Positions 34,025 to 42,456 are shown, numbered from the stretch's first letter. The stretch: DNA of 64,000 bases from Streptomyces sp. NBC_01210 (GCF_036010325.1 NZ_CP108549.1:6138001-6202000); one strand, 5' to 3'. Notes: a model not told the origin generated them from the sequence alone. Translations and numbers: made by a program.

Positions 34025-34131
34025 CCCTAAAGCGGGACGACAGGGCGAAGGGGCCTCGGGACACGCAACACCCGGTACCAGCCGCCACCCGGCCAACAGG
34101 CCGGAACGACCAGACGAGGAACGACACCACC

Positions 34132-34500
34132 GTGCAACTCGAAGCGCACGCCCCGTCCGTACCGCCTTCCGAGACGATCCCCCCGCCCGCCCTCACGGAG
34201 GACTCCACCTTGACTCCGCTCACTGCGCTCTCCGCGCTCGATGACGCCATCGAGGCCCTCGGCGTACCCGTCCCCTGCCGTTCCTACGACCCGGAGGTCT
34301 TCTTCGCCGAGTCGCCGGCTGATGTCGAGTACGCCAAGTCCCTCTGCCGTACCTGCCCGCTGATGGAGGCCTGCCTCGCGGGTGCCAAGGAGCGGCGTGA
34401 GCCGTGGGGCGTCTGGGGCGGCGAGCTCTTCGTCCAGGGCGTGGTCGTCGCCCGCAAGCGGCCGCGTGGTCGCCCGCGCAAGAACCCGGTTGCGGCATGA
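34132..34500 (+). CDS. wblC: WblC/WhiB7-type transcriptional regulator
   Basis: 122-residue WhiB-like iron-sulfur protein. Cluster ligands are Cys in VPCRSYDP, then CRTCPLMEAC; the loop EPWGVWGGE and the C-terminal AT-hook RGRPRKNP define the WblC/WhiB7 subgroup. It binds the primary sigma factor and activates intrinsic antibiotic-resistance genes. In S. coelicolor it is reported to activate sigR under antibiotic stress, and sigR starts 30 kb to the right. GTG start at 34132; an alternative downstream start at the LTPLTALSALDD region would shorten it by about 25 residues. The next gene overlaps its stop by ATGA. Confidence 0.95.
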   Translation: MQLEAHAPSVPPSETIPPPALTEDSTLTPLTALSALDDAIEALGVPVPCRSYDPEVFFAESPADVEYAKSLCRTCPLMEACLAGAKERREPWGVWGGELFVQGVVVARKRPRGRPRKNPVAA

Positions 34501-34820
34501 ACGCCATCGGAACCATCGACCGCCCCGTCACGCACGATCCCCAGAAGCTGGCCCCAATGACCTCTTCCACGAGCGAGCCGTCAGGCTCCGCCACCCCAGC
34601 CGTCACCACCATCGGCGCGAACGCCTCGCGTCAGAACAGGACCCGTGAGATGCAACTCATCCCAGAAGCCATGGCGCGTGCGCATATGCACGAGCGCCTT
34701 CGGGAAGCCGACGCGGAACGCCTGGCCGTTCGCCTGGTCGCCGCCCGGCGGATGCAGCGCCGCGCCGAGCGTGTGTCGATGCGCGCCCGCCGCGCACTGG
34801 CCATGGCCGTCATGAACTGA
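34497..34820 (+). CDS. Small basic protein translationally coupled to wblC
   Basis: 107 residues, starting MNAIGTIDRP, S/T-rich in the first half and strongly helical, arginine- and alanine-rich in the second (RAHMHERLREADAERLAVRLVAARRMQRRAERVSMRARRALAMAVM). The ATG overlaps the wblC TGA as ATGA, so it is made only when wblC is translated. No domain recognised; the basic helix could bind nucleic acid, ribosome or membrane, which is speculation. A very strong terminator follows, so wblC and this gene form one unit. Confidence 0.75.
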   Translation: MNAIGTIDRPVTHDPQKLAPMTSSTSEPSGSATPAVTTIGANASRQNRTREMQLIPEAMARAHMHERLREADAERLAVRLVAARRMQRRAERVSMRARRALAMAVMN

Positions 34821-34852
34821 CCGCACAAGAACACTGCACGACAGACACTGAC

Positions 34853-34888
34853 CCGCGGGGGCCGGTCCGAACGGACCGGCCCCCGCGG
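34853..34888. terminator. Strong terminator closing the wblC operon
   Basis: Near-perfect 16-bp arms, starting CCGCGGGGGCCGGTCC and returning GGACCGGCCCCCGCGG around GAAC. It separates the wblC unit from the zinc-ribbon gene. Confidence 0.85.
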
Positions 34889-34933
34889 TGCGTTGTCCCG
34901 GGGGCCGGTCCCATACGGGGTTATCGTCACCAG

Positions 34934-35134
34934 GTGGACCAGCAGCAGACTTCTCATCCTGCACAGCCGGGTTCCGAGAGCATCGTGTGTTCCCACTGCG
35001 GCGCGATCGCCGAGGGACCACCGCCCACCTGGACCTGCTCCGTGGAGAACGGCAGCCGTCACTACTTCTGCGACGACTGCGCACGCGCCAACATCAGGGC
35101 GATCGAGGGCAGGCTCGACTCAGCCTGGTGGTGA
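34934..35134 (+). CDS. Small zinc-ribbon protein
   Basis: 66 residues with a treble of zinc-type pairs: VCSHCGAIAEG, a lone TCS, and YFCDDCAR. The C-terminus reads ANIRAIEGRLDSAWW. TATCGT lies 6 nt before the GTG at 34934, so the transcript is probably leaderless and the start well fixed. Similar small zinc-ribbon proteins occur widely in Streptomyces. Function unknown. Convergent with the UbiB-like gene. Confidence 0.78.
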   Translation: MDQQQTSHPAQPGSESIVCSHCGAIAEGPPPTWTCSVENGSRHYFCDDCARANIRAIEGRLDSAWW

Positions 35135-35169
35135 CGACCGGCGCGGCTGCGTGGCGCGGCGGCGGTCGC

Positions 35170-36534
35170 TCAGGCCTGAGCTCCGACCGCCGTGCTGTCC
35201 TCCTCGTCCTCCGGCAGGAACCCGGGGAGCCACGATTCGAGTTCGTCCCGCAGCCGCACGGTCGCGTTCAGCTGGCACAGCACCCCGATCGTGCTCAGCG
35301 TCACCCGGTGTATCAGCAGATACGACGGCGGCAGATTGAGCTGCTTGCCCAGCTGATGCGCGGGGGAGCGGATGTCGGCGATCCGGGCTGCCTGGTTGCG
35401 CATCCAGCCCCTGGTGAAGGTGAACTCCTCGGCCTCCGCCGGCTCGATGATCGGCAGCAGGTACTCCAGCACCGAGTCCGGGTCGAGCTCAATGGACTCC
35501 TTGACGAAGCCCGCCTCGCACAGCAGCTCGTAGACCGCCTCGGCTTCGCTCTCGAGTGTCATCCGCAGACAGTCGCCGATGGTCTGCGGCAGCCCGCCGG
35601 GCAGCCGGTCCACGGTGCCGAAGTCCAGCACGCCGAGCCGCCAGCCCTCGCCGTCCTCCTCCGGGAGCAGCCGGAAGTTCCCCGGGTGCGGATCCGCGTG
35701 CAGCAGTCCCGTACGGGCCGGGCCCGAGAAGAGGAATCGGGCCAGCAACTGCCCCGCGCGGTTCCGCTGCTCGGTCGTGCCGTCGGCGATCACCTCGGCC
35801 AGCGGTATCCCGTCGATCCACTCGGTCACCAGCACCTGGTCGCACTGGTGCACCACCTCGGGCACCAGCACATCGGGATCGTTCGCGAACTCCGCCGCAT
35901 GCTCCCGCTGCGCCTGCGCCTCCAGCTCGTAGTCCAGCTCCTCCGACACCCGGTCGCGGAGCTCGGCGATCAGCGGCTTGATGTCCATCCCCGGAATCAG
36001 CGGCCCCAGCAGCCGGGCGAAGCGGCTGAGCTGCGTCAGGTCGGAGAGCAGAGCATCCCCCGCCCCCGGGTACTGCACCTTCACCGCGACCTCGCGCCCG
36101 TCGTGCCACACCGCCCGGTGTACCTGGCCGATGGACGCGGCGGCCGACGGCTTGTCCTCGAATTTCAGGAACAGCTCCCGCCACTCCTCGCCCAGCCGCT
36201 CGTCCAGAACCGAGTGGACCGTACGCGTCGGCATCGGGGGCGCCGCGTCCTGAAGCTTGGTCAGGGCCGCGCGATAGGGGCCCGCGATCTCCTCGGGGAG
36301 AGCCGACTCGAAGACGGACATGGCCTGCCCGAACTTCATCGCACCGCCCTTGAGCTCGCCGAGCACCTTGAACAGCTGCTCCGCCGTGCGCTGTTGCAGC
36401 TCCCGGGCCACGATCTCCGCGGACTTGCCGCCGATCCGCTTACCCAGACCCCAAGTGGCACGGCCCGCGATGCCCAGTGGCAGCGCGGCCAACTTGGCGG
36501 TCCGGGTGACCGCCTTCCGGGGAAGATCAGACAT
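35170..36534 (-). CDS. ABC1/UbiB-family protein kinase-like protein
   Basis: 454 residues. UbiB/ADCK hallmarks are present: the KxGQ-type motif in GGAMKFGQAMSVF, the alanine-rich nucleotide loop SAAASIGQVHRA, catalytic HADPHPGNFRLL and DFGTVDRLPGG. Relatives act as ATPases in quinone or lipid metabolism; in this menaquinone-using genus the substrate is unknown. The ATG at 36534 has GGAGGGG 3 nt further up; an in-frame start 16 codons earlier lacks an RBS. In mycobacteria the same protein family follows whiB7. The ThiF-like gene is just upstream on the same strand (65-nt gap). Confidence 0.92.
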   Translation of the reverse strand: MSDLPRKAVTRTAKLAALPLGIAGRATWGLGKRIGGKSAEIVARELQQRTAEQLFKVLGELKGGAMKFGQAMSVFESALPEEIAGPYRAALTKLQDAAPPMPTRTVHSVLDERLGEEWRELFLKFEDKPSAAASIGQVHRAVWHDGREVAVKVQYPGAGDALLSDLTQLSRFARLLGPLIPGMDIKPLIAELRDRVSEELDYELEAQAQREHAAEFANDPDVLVPEVVHQCDQVLVTEWIDGIPLAEVIADGTTEQRNRAGQLLARFLFSGPARTGLLHADPHPGNFRLLPEEDGEGWRLGVLDFGTVDRLPGGLPQTIGDCLRMTLESEAEAVYELLCEAGFVKESIELDPDSVLEYLLPIIEPAEAEEFTFTRGWMRNQAARIADIRSPAHQLGKQLNLPPSYLLIHRVTLSTIGVLCQLNATVRLRDELESWLPGFLPEDEEDSTAVGAQA

Positions 36535-36599
36535 GCGCCCCTCCAAATCCCAGACTGCCGTGCCGCGTGTGCCGTACAGCATTGCTTCGTTGACGGCGG

Positions 36600-37745
36600 T
36601 TACCCGGCCATTGTCTCGTGCGGCGGCCCGATCCCCGAGGTGTGCTCCCTCTCACTCTTCCCATCCGCACTGCAGACACAGTCGAGGTGCGGGGTGACCG
36701 TCTCCGATCGCCAGTCAAGCAGAGGCAGTGAAGTCTCCCAGCGCGCCCCGGTACTCGCGGGCAGCTCCCCGTCGAGAAACGACAGCGCGTGCGCCGCCGT
36801 CATCCCTGCCACGGCCGTGGCAAGAGCGATATCGCAGGCCGGCACAGTTTTCCGGCGGCCCGAGCGCCACTGTGCCAGCAGCCTGGGCCGCGCCGGGTCG
36901 CGCTCCGCCCTGCTCAACTCCAGACACCCGGCACAGGCCGTACCGCCGGGCAGCACCAGCGGACCCACCACACCGGTCCCTTCGACAACTCCCGCATACA
37001 GATGGGGTGTCCCGGTGGCGATCCAGTCCTCGGCTGCGGCCGGATCGGGGGCATAGGCCGCCAGGCCGTCCCGTGGCGCGACGATGACAAGGGAGAGACC
37101 GGGCTCAGCGCACTCCGCGGCCCCTGCCGACTCGGCCGCGCGCGGCGGACGGCCGGGCGCGGACCGCCGCACCAGCTGCCGGGCCGCCGCGTCCCGCCGC
37201 TCACCGACCGCCTTCGTCGGCAGCCCGCCGGGCGCCACGTCCCACGGCTCAGTACATCCGCCGTCCAGCACATCCACCCGGCCCACACCGGCCGCCGAGA
37301 GCACCGCGGCTACCGTCGCACCGACCCGTCCCGCGCCCCGGACCTGGACACGTATGGCCCGCCGGGCTGCCAGGCGCCGTATCCCGCCGCCCGGTTCCGG
37401 ATGGACCACGGAGAGCGACGCCAGGTCGGGGCGCAGCCGGTCAAGGGCGCCGACCCGTTTCCGTAGCGCATCGGCCGCCGGGCCGCCTGCCGTCGGATCG
37501 TCGAGCAGCCCCGCCGCCGTCAACCGGTTCACCAGAGCGTCCAATTGTCCTTCCGGCAGACCTATCGACCGCGCCTCCTGGCGCAGCCACGGCAACCCCC
37601 GCGTCCCGTCGAGCAGCTCGATCAGGGCACCTGTCGCGGTGTCCACCGGACCGACCATCACCGCATGCGCGGGTGTCGCCCCGAACTGCACGGTCTGTCG
37701 CTCTCGCCATGCCCGCCGCAAGGCAGGCTTCACCGTCGGATGCAT
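36600..37745 (-). CDS. Orphan ThiF/E1-like protein (TOMM cyclodehydratase-related)
   Basis: 381 residues. The N-terminal half resembles the leader-binding/winged part of Ocin-ThiF proteins (WLRQEARSIGLPEGQLDALVNRLTAAGLLDD). The second half has a Rossmann E1-like core (IRVQVRGAGRVGATVAAVLSAAGVGRVDVLDGG), a zinc-type CAGCLELSR and late Cys in HLDCVCS. E1-like proteins activate a C-terminal carboxylate, but the catalytic residues are not clear to me and there is no YcaO partner or small precursor peptide nearby. The pairing with a UbiB-like kinase is conserved in actinobacteria. GGGGGAAG precedes the ATG. Probably an unknown modification or sensing role. Confidence 0.8.
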   Translation of the reverse strand: MHPTVKPALRRAWRERQTVQFGATPAHAVMVGPVDTATGALIELLDGTRGLPWLRQEARSIGLPEGQLDALVNRLTAAGLLDDPTAGGPAADALRKRVGALDRLRPDLASLSVVHPEPGGGIRRLAARRAIRVQVRGAGRVGATVAAVLSAAGVGRVDVLDGGCTEPWDVAPGGLPTKAVGERRDAAARQLVRRSAPGRPPRAAESAGAAECAEPGLSLVIVAPRDGLAAYAPDPAAAEDWIATGTPHLYAGVVEGTGVVGPLVLPGGTACAGCLELSRAERDPARPRLLAQWRSGRRKTVPACDIALATAVAGMTAAHALSFLDGELPASTGARWETSLPLLDWRSETVTPHLDCVCSADGKSEREHTSGIGPPHETMAG

Positions 37746-37942
37746 ATTCGCTTCCCCCGTTGATCCGTCGTCCGGCCTCTCCTCTGAACTGTTGTCAGAA
37801 TGCCCGGCGGCGTCGACGAGTGTGAAAAGTTATCCACAGGTGCGGGCATTAGTCGTTCAAATGGTGCACGCCATGGAGTGGATCAAGCTCGAACCGTCCC
37901 GGAGGCGGGACTTCCTCCTCTGGCAGCGGGTAACGTCGGGGC

Positions 37943-38566
37943 GTGTCCGTCGACCCTTCCCCTCGCCTCGCTGGGGAGACCCCACCGCACAGCGCCGGAA
38001 GCCAACAGCGCAGCGCGACAAGCCACCCGCCCCGTGGATCGGGGACGAGTGCGGTCGAGGTCCGCAGGAGCGCCCGGCGCAGCAGAACGGTCTCGGCCTA
38101 CCGGGAGGGTGACCGGACCATCGTCCTCATCCCCGCCAGGATGTCGGAGGCGGAGGAGCAGCGCTGGGTCAGCGTGATGCTCGACAAGCTCGCAGCGCAG
38201 GAGAGCAAGCGGATCCTCGGCGACACCGAACTGGCCGATCGTGCCGAGCGATTGTCCGCCCAGTACTTCGACGGACGCGCAAGACCGACATCCGTGCGAT
38301 GGGTGACGAACCAGAACACCCGCTGGGGCTCCTGCACTCCGGCGGAGGGCAGCATCCGCCTGTCACACCGCCTGCAGGGGATGCCGGAGTATGTCGTCGA
38401 CTACGTGCTCGTCCATGAGCTGGCCCATCTGCTGGTGCCCGGCCACGGCCCGCGGTTCTGGCGGCTGCTGGAGGCGTACCCCCGCACCGAGCGGGCCAAG
38501 GGTTATCTCGAAGGCGTCGTCGCAGCCGACCGGCTGCCGCATCTGCCCGCCGCACGCGGAGAGTGA
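37943..38566 (+). CDS. YgjP/DUF45-type metallopeptidase (M48-like)
   Basis: 207 residues. The zinc motif VHELAHLLVPGHGPRFWRLLEAYPRTE (HExxH, then a downstream His) and the WVTNQNTRWGSCTPAEGSIRLSHRLQ segment are diagnostic of YgjP-like peptidases. The N-terminus is basic and probably disordered. The GTG at 37943 is 6 nt after TAACGT, suggesting a leaderless transcript. It is divergent from the ThiF-like gene with 197 nt between, in which nothing else is supported. Substrate unknown. No signal peptide, so cytoplasmic. Confidence 0.88.
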   Translation: MSVDPSPRLAGETPPHSAGSQQRSATSHPPRGSGTSAVEVRRSARRSRTVSAYREGDRTIVLIPARMSEAEEQRWVSVMLDKLAAQESKRILGDTELADRAERLSAQYFDGRARPTSVRWVTNQNTRWGSCTPAEGSIRLSHRLQGMPEYVVDYVLVHELAHLLVPGHGPRFWRLLEAYPRTERAKGYLEGVVAADRLPHLPAARGE

Positions 38567-38687
38567 CCGGCGGGAGCGACCGCCGACGGTCCTGTACCGA
38601 ATGTGTACCGGCTTGGCTCAATGTCGGCCCCAGCAGTTAGCCTGGCGCGACGCAGTCACATTTCGGGATGGGGGACGGTCGTTACGC

Positions 38688-40346
38688 ATGGCCAGGGAAT
38701 TCCAACGCGGCCACAAGGCCAAGATCAGTGATCTCACGCCGGGAACGGATCTGTACGTAGGTGTGCAGATCGCCGCTCCTGGGCTGACCTTCGACATCAG
38801 CTGCTTCGGACTCGACGCCAACGAGCAGCTTTCGGACGACCGGTACTTCATTTTCTTCAACCAGCCGAAGTCTCCCGAGGAGTCCATCCAGCTGCTCGGC
38901 GCGCAGTCCGGTGACACCGAGTCATTTCGCGTCACTCTGGACCGTATCCCGGCGAACATCCACCGACTCTCCTTCACCGCGACCATCGACGGTGCCGGGC
39001 AGATGTCTCAGGTCGGCCCCGGGTACATCCGTATCGTCGCGGGCGGCGAGGAGGTCGTCCGGTACGCCTTCAACGGTTCGGAGTTCTCCACCGAGCGCGC
39101 CGTGATGCTGGGCGACTTCTACCTGAAGGACGTGTGGCGCTTCGCCGCCGTCGGCCAGGGCTTCGACGGTGGTCTCGACGCGCTGCTGAAGAACTTCGGC
39201 GGCGAGGTCGCCGAGGAGCCACCGGCCGCGCAGCCACCGCAGGGTGCCGCGCCCTCGTTCGCGCCGCCCGCGCAGGCCACAGCGCCCGCCCCGGCGTTCG
39301 GCGCACCGCAGGCGCCTCAGATACCGCAGGCCCCTCAAGGACCGCAGCCGGCCCCCTCCTTCGGTGCTCCCGCAGTCCAGGCGCCCGCCCCTCAGCCGAA
39401 CCCGCAGATGCATGCGGCGCCGACCATCGCGGCTCCGATGACCCCGCACGGCGGCACCGTACCCCCGCCGCCGGCTGCCCCGTCCCCGTACGGACAGCCG
39501 CCTCAGCAGCCGCAGTACGGCCAGGTCCCGGGGCAGATGCCGGGTCAGGTCCCGGGGCAGGCCCCGCAGCCGGGCGCGCCGTCGCCGTACGGACAGCAGG
39601 CCCCGTCCCCGTACGGACAGCAGCCTCCCGGCATGCCCCCCCAGGGCGTCCCGCAGGGCGTACCCCAGGGAGTCCCGCAGGCCGGCGCCGGCCTGCAGGC
39701 CGCCCTCCAGCCCTACCGCGAGACCCCCACCGGCCAGCGCTGGACCCCGCAGAACCAGCAGCTCATGCGGGTCGATCTGACCATGGGCGGCACGCCGGTC
39801 CTCGCCCGCCAGGGCAGCATGGTGATGTACCAGGGCAAGGTCGATTTCAGCTACAAGGGTGCTGGTTTCGCCGGCCGGATCGTCGGCAATGCGACCGGCC
39901 AGGAGATGCAGCTGATGCGCTGCAGCGGCCGCGGCCAGATCTTCCTCGCCGAGAACGGTGCTCATCTGCACTCCATCGAGCTGCAGGGCGACGGCATCTG
40001 CGTCTCCGCGGAGAACGTCCTCGCCTTCGACGAGTCGCTGCAGCACGAGGTGCGCAGGATCGAGGGTCACGGCATCCCCGGCGGCGCCCTGTTCACCATG
40101 ATGTTCCAGGGCACCGGCACGGTCATCGTGAAGACCCACGGCATCCCCGTGGTCCTGCCGGTCACGCCGACGACGTTCGCCGACTGCAATGCGGTCGTCG
40201 CCTGGTCGGCCGCGTCCCAGGTGATCCTCTCCAGCCAGGTCAGGCTGCGCCGCAACGCGTACCCGGGACACAGCGGAGAGACCATCAACCTCCAGTTCCG
40301 GGGCGCCCCCGGCAACTTCATCGTCGTCCAGCCGTACGAGGTCTGA
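38688..40346 (+). CDS. TerD-AIM24 fusion protein
   Basis: 552 residues. Residues 1-180 form a TerD domain (MAREFQRGHKAKISDLTPGTDLYVGVQIAAPGLTFDISCFGLDANEQL...). A long Pro/Gln/Ala-rich linker follows (about 185-345, with repeats such as PYGQQ and QGVPQGVPQGVP). An AIM24 domain ends the protein (about 350-552: VLARQGSMVMYQGKVDFSYKGAG...). TerD domains bind calcium and are linked to stress or membrane complexes; AIM24 folds are beta-sandwiches of unclear role. GGGGGAC lies about 11 nt before the ATG. It heads an operon with two further AIM24 genes. Confidence 0.88.
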   Translation: MAREFQRGHKAKISDLTPGTDLYVGVQIAAPGLTFDISCFGLDANEQLSDDRYFIFFNQPKSPEESIQLLGAQSGDTESFRVTLDRIPANIHRLSFTATIDGAGQMSQVGPGYIRIVAGGEEVVRYAFNGSEFSTERAVMLGDFYLKDVWRFAAVGQGFDGGLDALLKNFGGEVAEEPPAAQPPQGAAPSFAPPAQATAPAPAFGAPQAPQIPQAPQGPQPAPSFGAPAVQAPAPQPNPQMHAAPTIAAPMTPHGGTVPPPPAAPSPYGQPPQQPQYGQVPGQMPGQVPGQAPQPGAPSPYGQQAPSPYGQQPPGMPPQGVPQGVPQGVPQAGAGLQAALQPYRETPTGQRWTPQNQQLMRVDLTMGGTPVLARQGSMVMYQGKVDFSYKGAGFAGRIVGNATGQEMQLMRCSGRGQIFLAENGAHLHSIELQGDGICVSAENVLAFDESLQHEVRRIEGHGIPGGALFTMMFQGTGTVIVKTHGIPVVLPVTPTTFADCNAVVAWSAASQVILSSQVRLRRNAYPGHSGETINLQFRGAPGNFIVVQPYEV

Positions 40347-40359
40347 GGGAGCCCGAAGA

Positions 40360-41040
40360 ATGAACCAGCAACTCGCGGGCTTCGCCCCGACCCCGATCGC
40401 GGCCCGGATGGAGAACCACGGCCGCTCCATGCTCAAGGTCGCCATGGCCACCGGCCAGGACCTGTACGCACGCACCGGCTCGATGGTCGCCTACGAAGGC
40501 TTCGTCCAGTACGAGCCGAACCCGCCCGCCGTCCGCCAGATCGCCTCCCAGTGGGTGACCGGCGAGGGCGCGCCCATCATGAAGTGCTCCGGAGACGGAC
40601 TGCTCTACCTCGCCGACTACGGCGCGGACGTCGTCGTCATCAACCTCAACAACGACTCGCTCTCGGTCAACGGCACCAATCTGCTGGCCTTCGACGCGCA
40701 CCTGCAGTGGGGCGTCCAGCGGGTCAAGGGCCTGGCCAAGTTCGCCGGCCAGGGCCTGTGGAACGTCGAGGTCGCGGGCACCGGCTGGGTGGCCCTCACC
40801 TCGCGCGGCACGCCGATCGTCGTCGACTGCGGCCGTGGCGAGGACGAGACGTATGTCGACCCGGACGCCCTCGTCGCCTGGTCCCCGAACCTCAAGGTGA
40901 AGGGCAAGCGCAGCTTCAAGGCCTCCTCGCTGATCGGGCGGGGCAGCGGAGAGGCCTACCAGATGGGCTTCTCGGGCCAGGGCATCGTCGTCGTACAGCC
41001 GAGTGAGGACAGTACCGACCGCCTGCGGATCCGGCACTGA
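40360..41040 (+). CDS. AIM24 family protein
   Basis: 226-residue AIM24-domain protein (LYARTGSMVAYEGFVQYEP, MKCSGDGLLYLADYGADVVVINL, NVEVAGTGWVALTSRGTPIVV). It starts 14 nt after the TerD-AIM24 gene with GGAG before the ATG, so it is co-transcribed. No signal peptide or membrane span. The family shares the RxGSMVAY motif with its two neighbours. Role unknown; the three proteins may assemble together, which is inference from co-occurrence. Confidence 0.88.
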   Translation: MNQQLAGFAPTPIAARMENHGRSMLKVAMATGQDLYARTGSMVAYEGFVQYEPNPPAVRQIASQWVTGEGAPIMKCSGDGLLYLADYGADVVVINLNNDSLSVNGTNLLAFDAHLQWGVQRVKGLAKFAGQGLWNVEVAGTGWVALTSRGTPIVVDCGRGEDETYVDPDALVAWSPNLKVKGKRSFKASSLIGRGSGEAYQMGFSGQGIVVVQPSEDSTDRLRIRH

Positions 41041-41058
41041 GGGGGAGGAGTACACATC

Positions 41059-41814
41059 ATGCAGAGTCCGCTCTTCAGCTACACCGAACAGCAGTCCCAG
41101 GACCGGTACATCGTGCAGAACCCGCAGCTGCTGCGGGTCTCGCTCACCGGCCATGACGACGTCCTCGCCCGCAAGGGCGCCATGGTCGCGTACCAGGGCC
41201 TGATGGACTTCGACGGCGAGTACCAGTCGAACAACCAGCGGCGAGCCCGTGCCAACACCGGTGAGGGCCTGGACCTGATGCGCTGCTCCGGGCAGGGCAC
41301 GGTCTACCTTGCCAACCTCGCTCAGTACATCCATGTCGTGGACGTCGACCAGGACGGCATGACGGTCGACAGCGCCTATGTCCTGGCGCTCGACTCCACG
41401 CTGCACACCGAGGTCATCGCGGTGGACAGTCAGTACGGCATCTCCGGCTCCGGGAAGTACCAGCTCAATATCTCCGGCCGGGGCAAGGTCGCGCTGATGA
41501 CCTCGGGCCAGCCGCTGATGATGCAGGTCACGCCGGACAAGTACGTCAATGTGGATGCCGACGCGATCGTCGCCTGGTCCTCCGCGCTGCGGGTGCAGAT
41601 GCAGGCGCAGACACACTCCTCCGGCGTACGGCGGAGGCGCGGCAACACCGGCGAGGGCTGGGAGCTCAGCTTCCTCGGCCAGGGCTTCGCGCTGGTGCAG
41701 CCCAGTGAGGTCATGCCGCCGCAGAGTGCGGAGATCGGACAGGGCCTGCGCGCCCAGTACGGCATGGGCCAGCAAGGGGCCCACGCCCAGAACCAGAACA
41801 ACGCCTGGAACTGA
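41059..41814 (+). CDS. AIM24 family protein
   Basis: 251-residue AIM24-domain protein, third in the operon (VLARKGAMVAYQGLMDFDGEY, LMRCSGQGTVYLANLAQYIHVVDV, GRGKVALMTSGQPLMMQV), with a short Q/N-rich tail. GGGGGAGGAG precedes the ATG at 9-10 nt. The 18-nt gap to the preceding gene and the terminator just downstream define a three-gene operon. Confidence 0.88.
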   Translation: MQSPLFSYTEQQSQDRYIVQNPQLLRVSLTGHDDVLARKGAMVAYQGLMDFDGEYQSNNQRRARANTGEGLDLMRCSGQGTVYLANLAQYIHVVDVDQDGMTVDSAYVLALDSTLHTEVIAVDSQYGISGSGKYQLNISGRGKVALMTSGQPLMMQVTPDKYVNVDADAIVAWSSALRVQMQAQTHSSGVRRRRGNTGEGWELSFLGQGFALVQPSEVMPPQSAEIGQGLRAQYGMGQQGAHAQNQNNAWN

Positions 41815-41832
41815 CACGCACCAGGCACACAG

Positions 41833-41866
41833 GTAAGGGGCAGCCTCGAAAGAGGCCGCCCCTTAC
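41833..41866. terminator. Terminator between the AIM24 operon and NUDIX gene
   Basis: Outer arms GTAAGGGG and CCCCTTAC with an inner GCCTC-GAAA-GAGGC stem. It can serve both convergent transcripts. Just after it, TTACTCATGCCC-like units recur imperfectly to about 41925, overlapping the end of the NUDIX gene. Confidence 0.75.
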
Positions 41867-41907
41867 TCATGCCCCCTTACTCATGCCCGCTTACTCAAGC
41901 CTCGTGC

Positions 41908-42456
41908 TCATGCCTCGTACTCATGAACTGCTCGCGACAGCGTCGCGCGGGTACGCTCAAGCAGCCGTACGACCGACTCGTCGGTCACACCCGCCACCTC
42001 GTCGTACGTGAACCAGCGCAGATCCAGTGACTCCTCGCTGATCTCCTCGACCGCCCCGGCCGGAGCCAGCGCCGCGTACTGCACATCGAGATGCCAGTGG
42101 CAGGGCGCCGGAATCGCATGCCGGTCCAGCCGCACAGGACCACCGGGCAGCAGGGTCAGCCCCTGGATCCCGGACTCCTCCGTGGCTTCGCGCAGCGCGG
42201 CCAGAGCCAGTGTCGCGTCATCCGGTTCGCAGTGGCCGCCCATCTGCAGCCACATGCCGAGCTTCTTGTGCAGCGTCAGCAGCACCCGGCCGCGCTCCGC
42301 GTCGATCACCAGCGCGCTCGCCGTGACATGCCCGGCCTCGCAGGCCTTCCACATTCCGTCCGGGTGCGCCGCCAGATGGTCCAGATAGACCTGCCGCAGC
42401 TCCTCCTGGTCCTCATAGCTCTTCAGTACGAGTACGGCGTCGTCGTGCAGGCTCAC
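41908..42456 (-). CDS. NUDIX hydrolase
   Basis: 182 residues. The NUDIX box reads GGHCEPDDATLALAALREATEESGI, a divergent form with Cys and Asp in the loop but the REx2EE core kept. It is preceded by LLTLHKKLGMWLQMGGH, as in actinobacterial proteins of this group. Substrate unknown, a nucleoside diphosphate derivative by family. Its GTG start overlaps the stop of the upstream DUF2342 gene (GTGA), so the two are coupled. Confidence 0.88.
   Translation of the reverse strand: MSLHDDAVLVLKSYEDQEELRQVYLDHLAAHPDGMWKACEAGHVTASALVIDAERGRVLLTLHKKLGMWLQMGGHCEPDDATLALAALREATEESGIQGLTLLPGGPVRLDRHAIPAPCHWHLDVQYAALAPAGAVEEISEESLDLRWFTYDEVAGVTDESVVRLLERTRATLSRAVHEYEA

Noticed and set aside
34404..34496. In-frame extension upstream of the ATG at 34497
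   Set aside because: It lies wholly inside wblC in another frame. The ATGA overlap marks the true start.
39244..39720. Possible separate gene in the Pro/Gln-rich part of the TerD-AIM24 gene
   Set aside because: The frame is continuous from TerD to AIM24 with no internal RBS, and the repeats are ordinary linker sequence.
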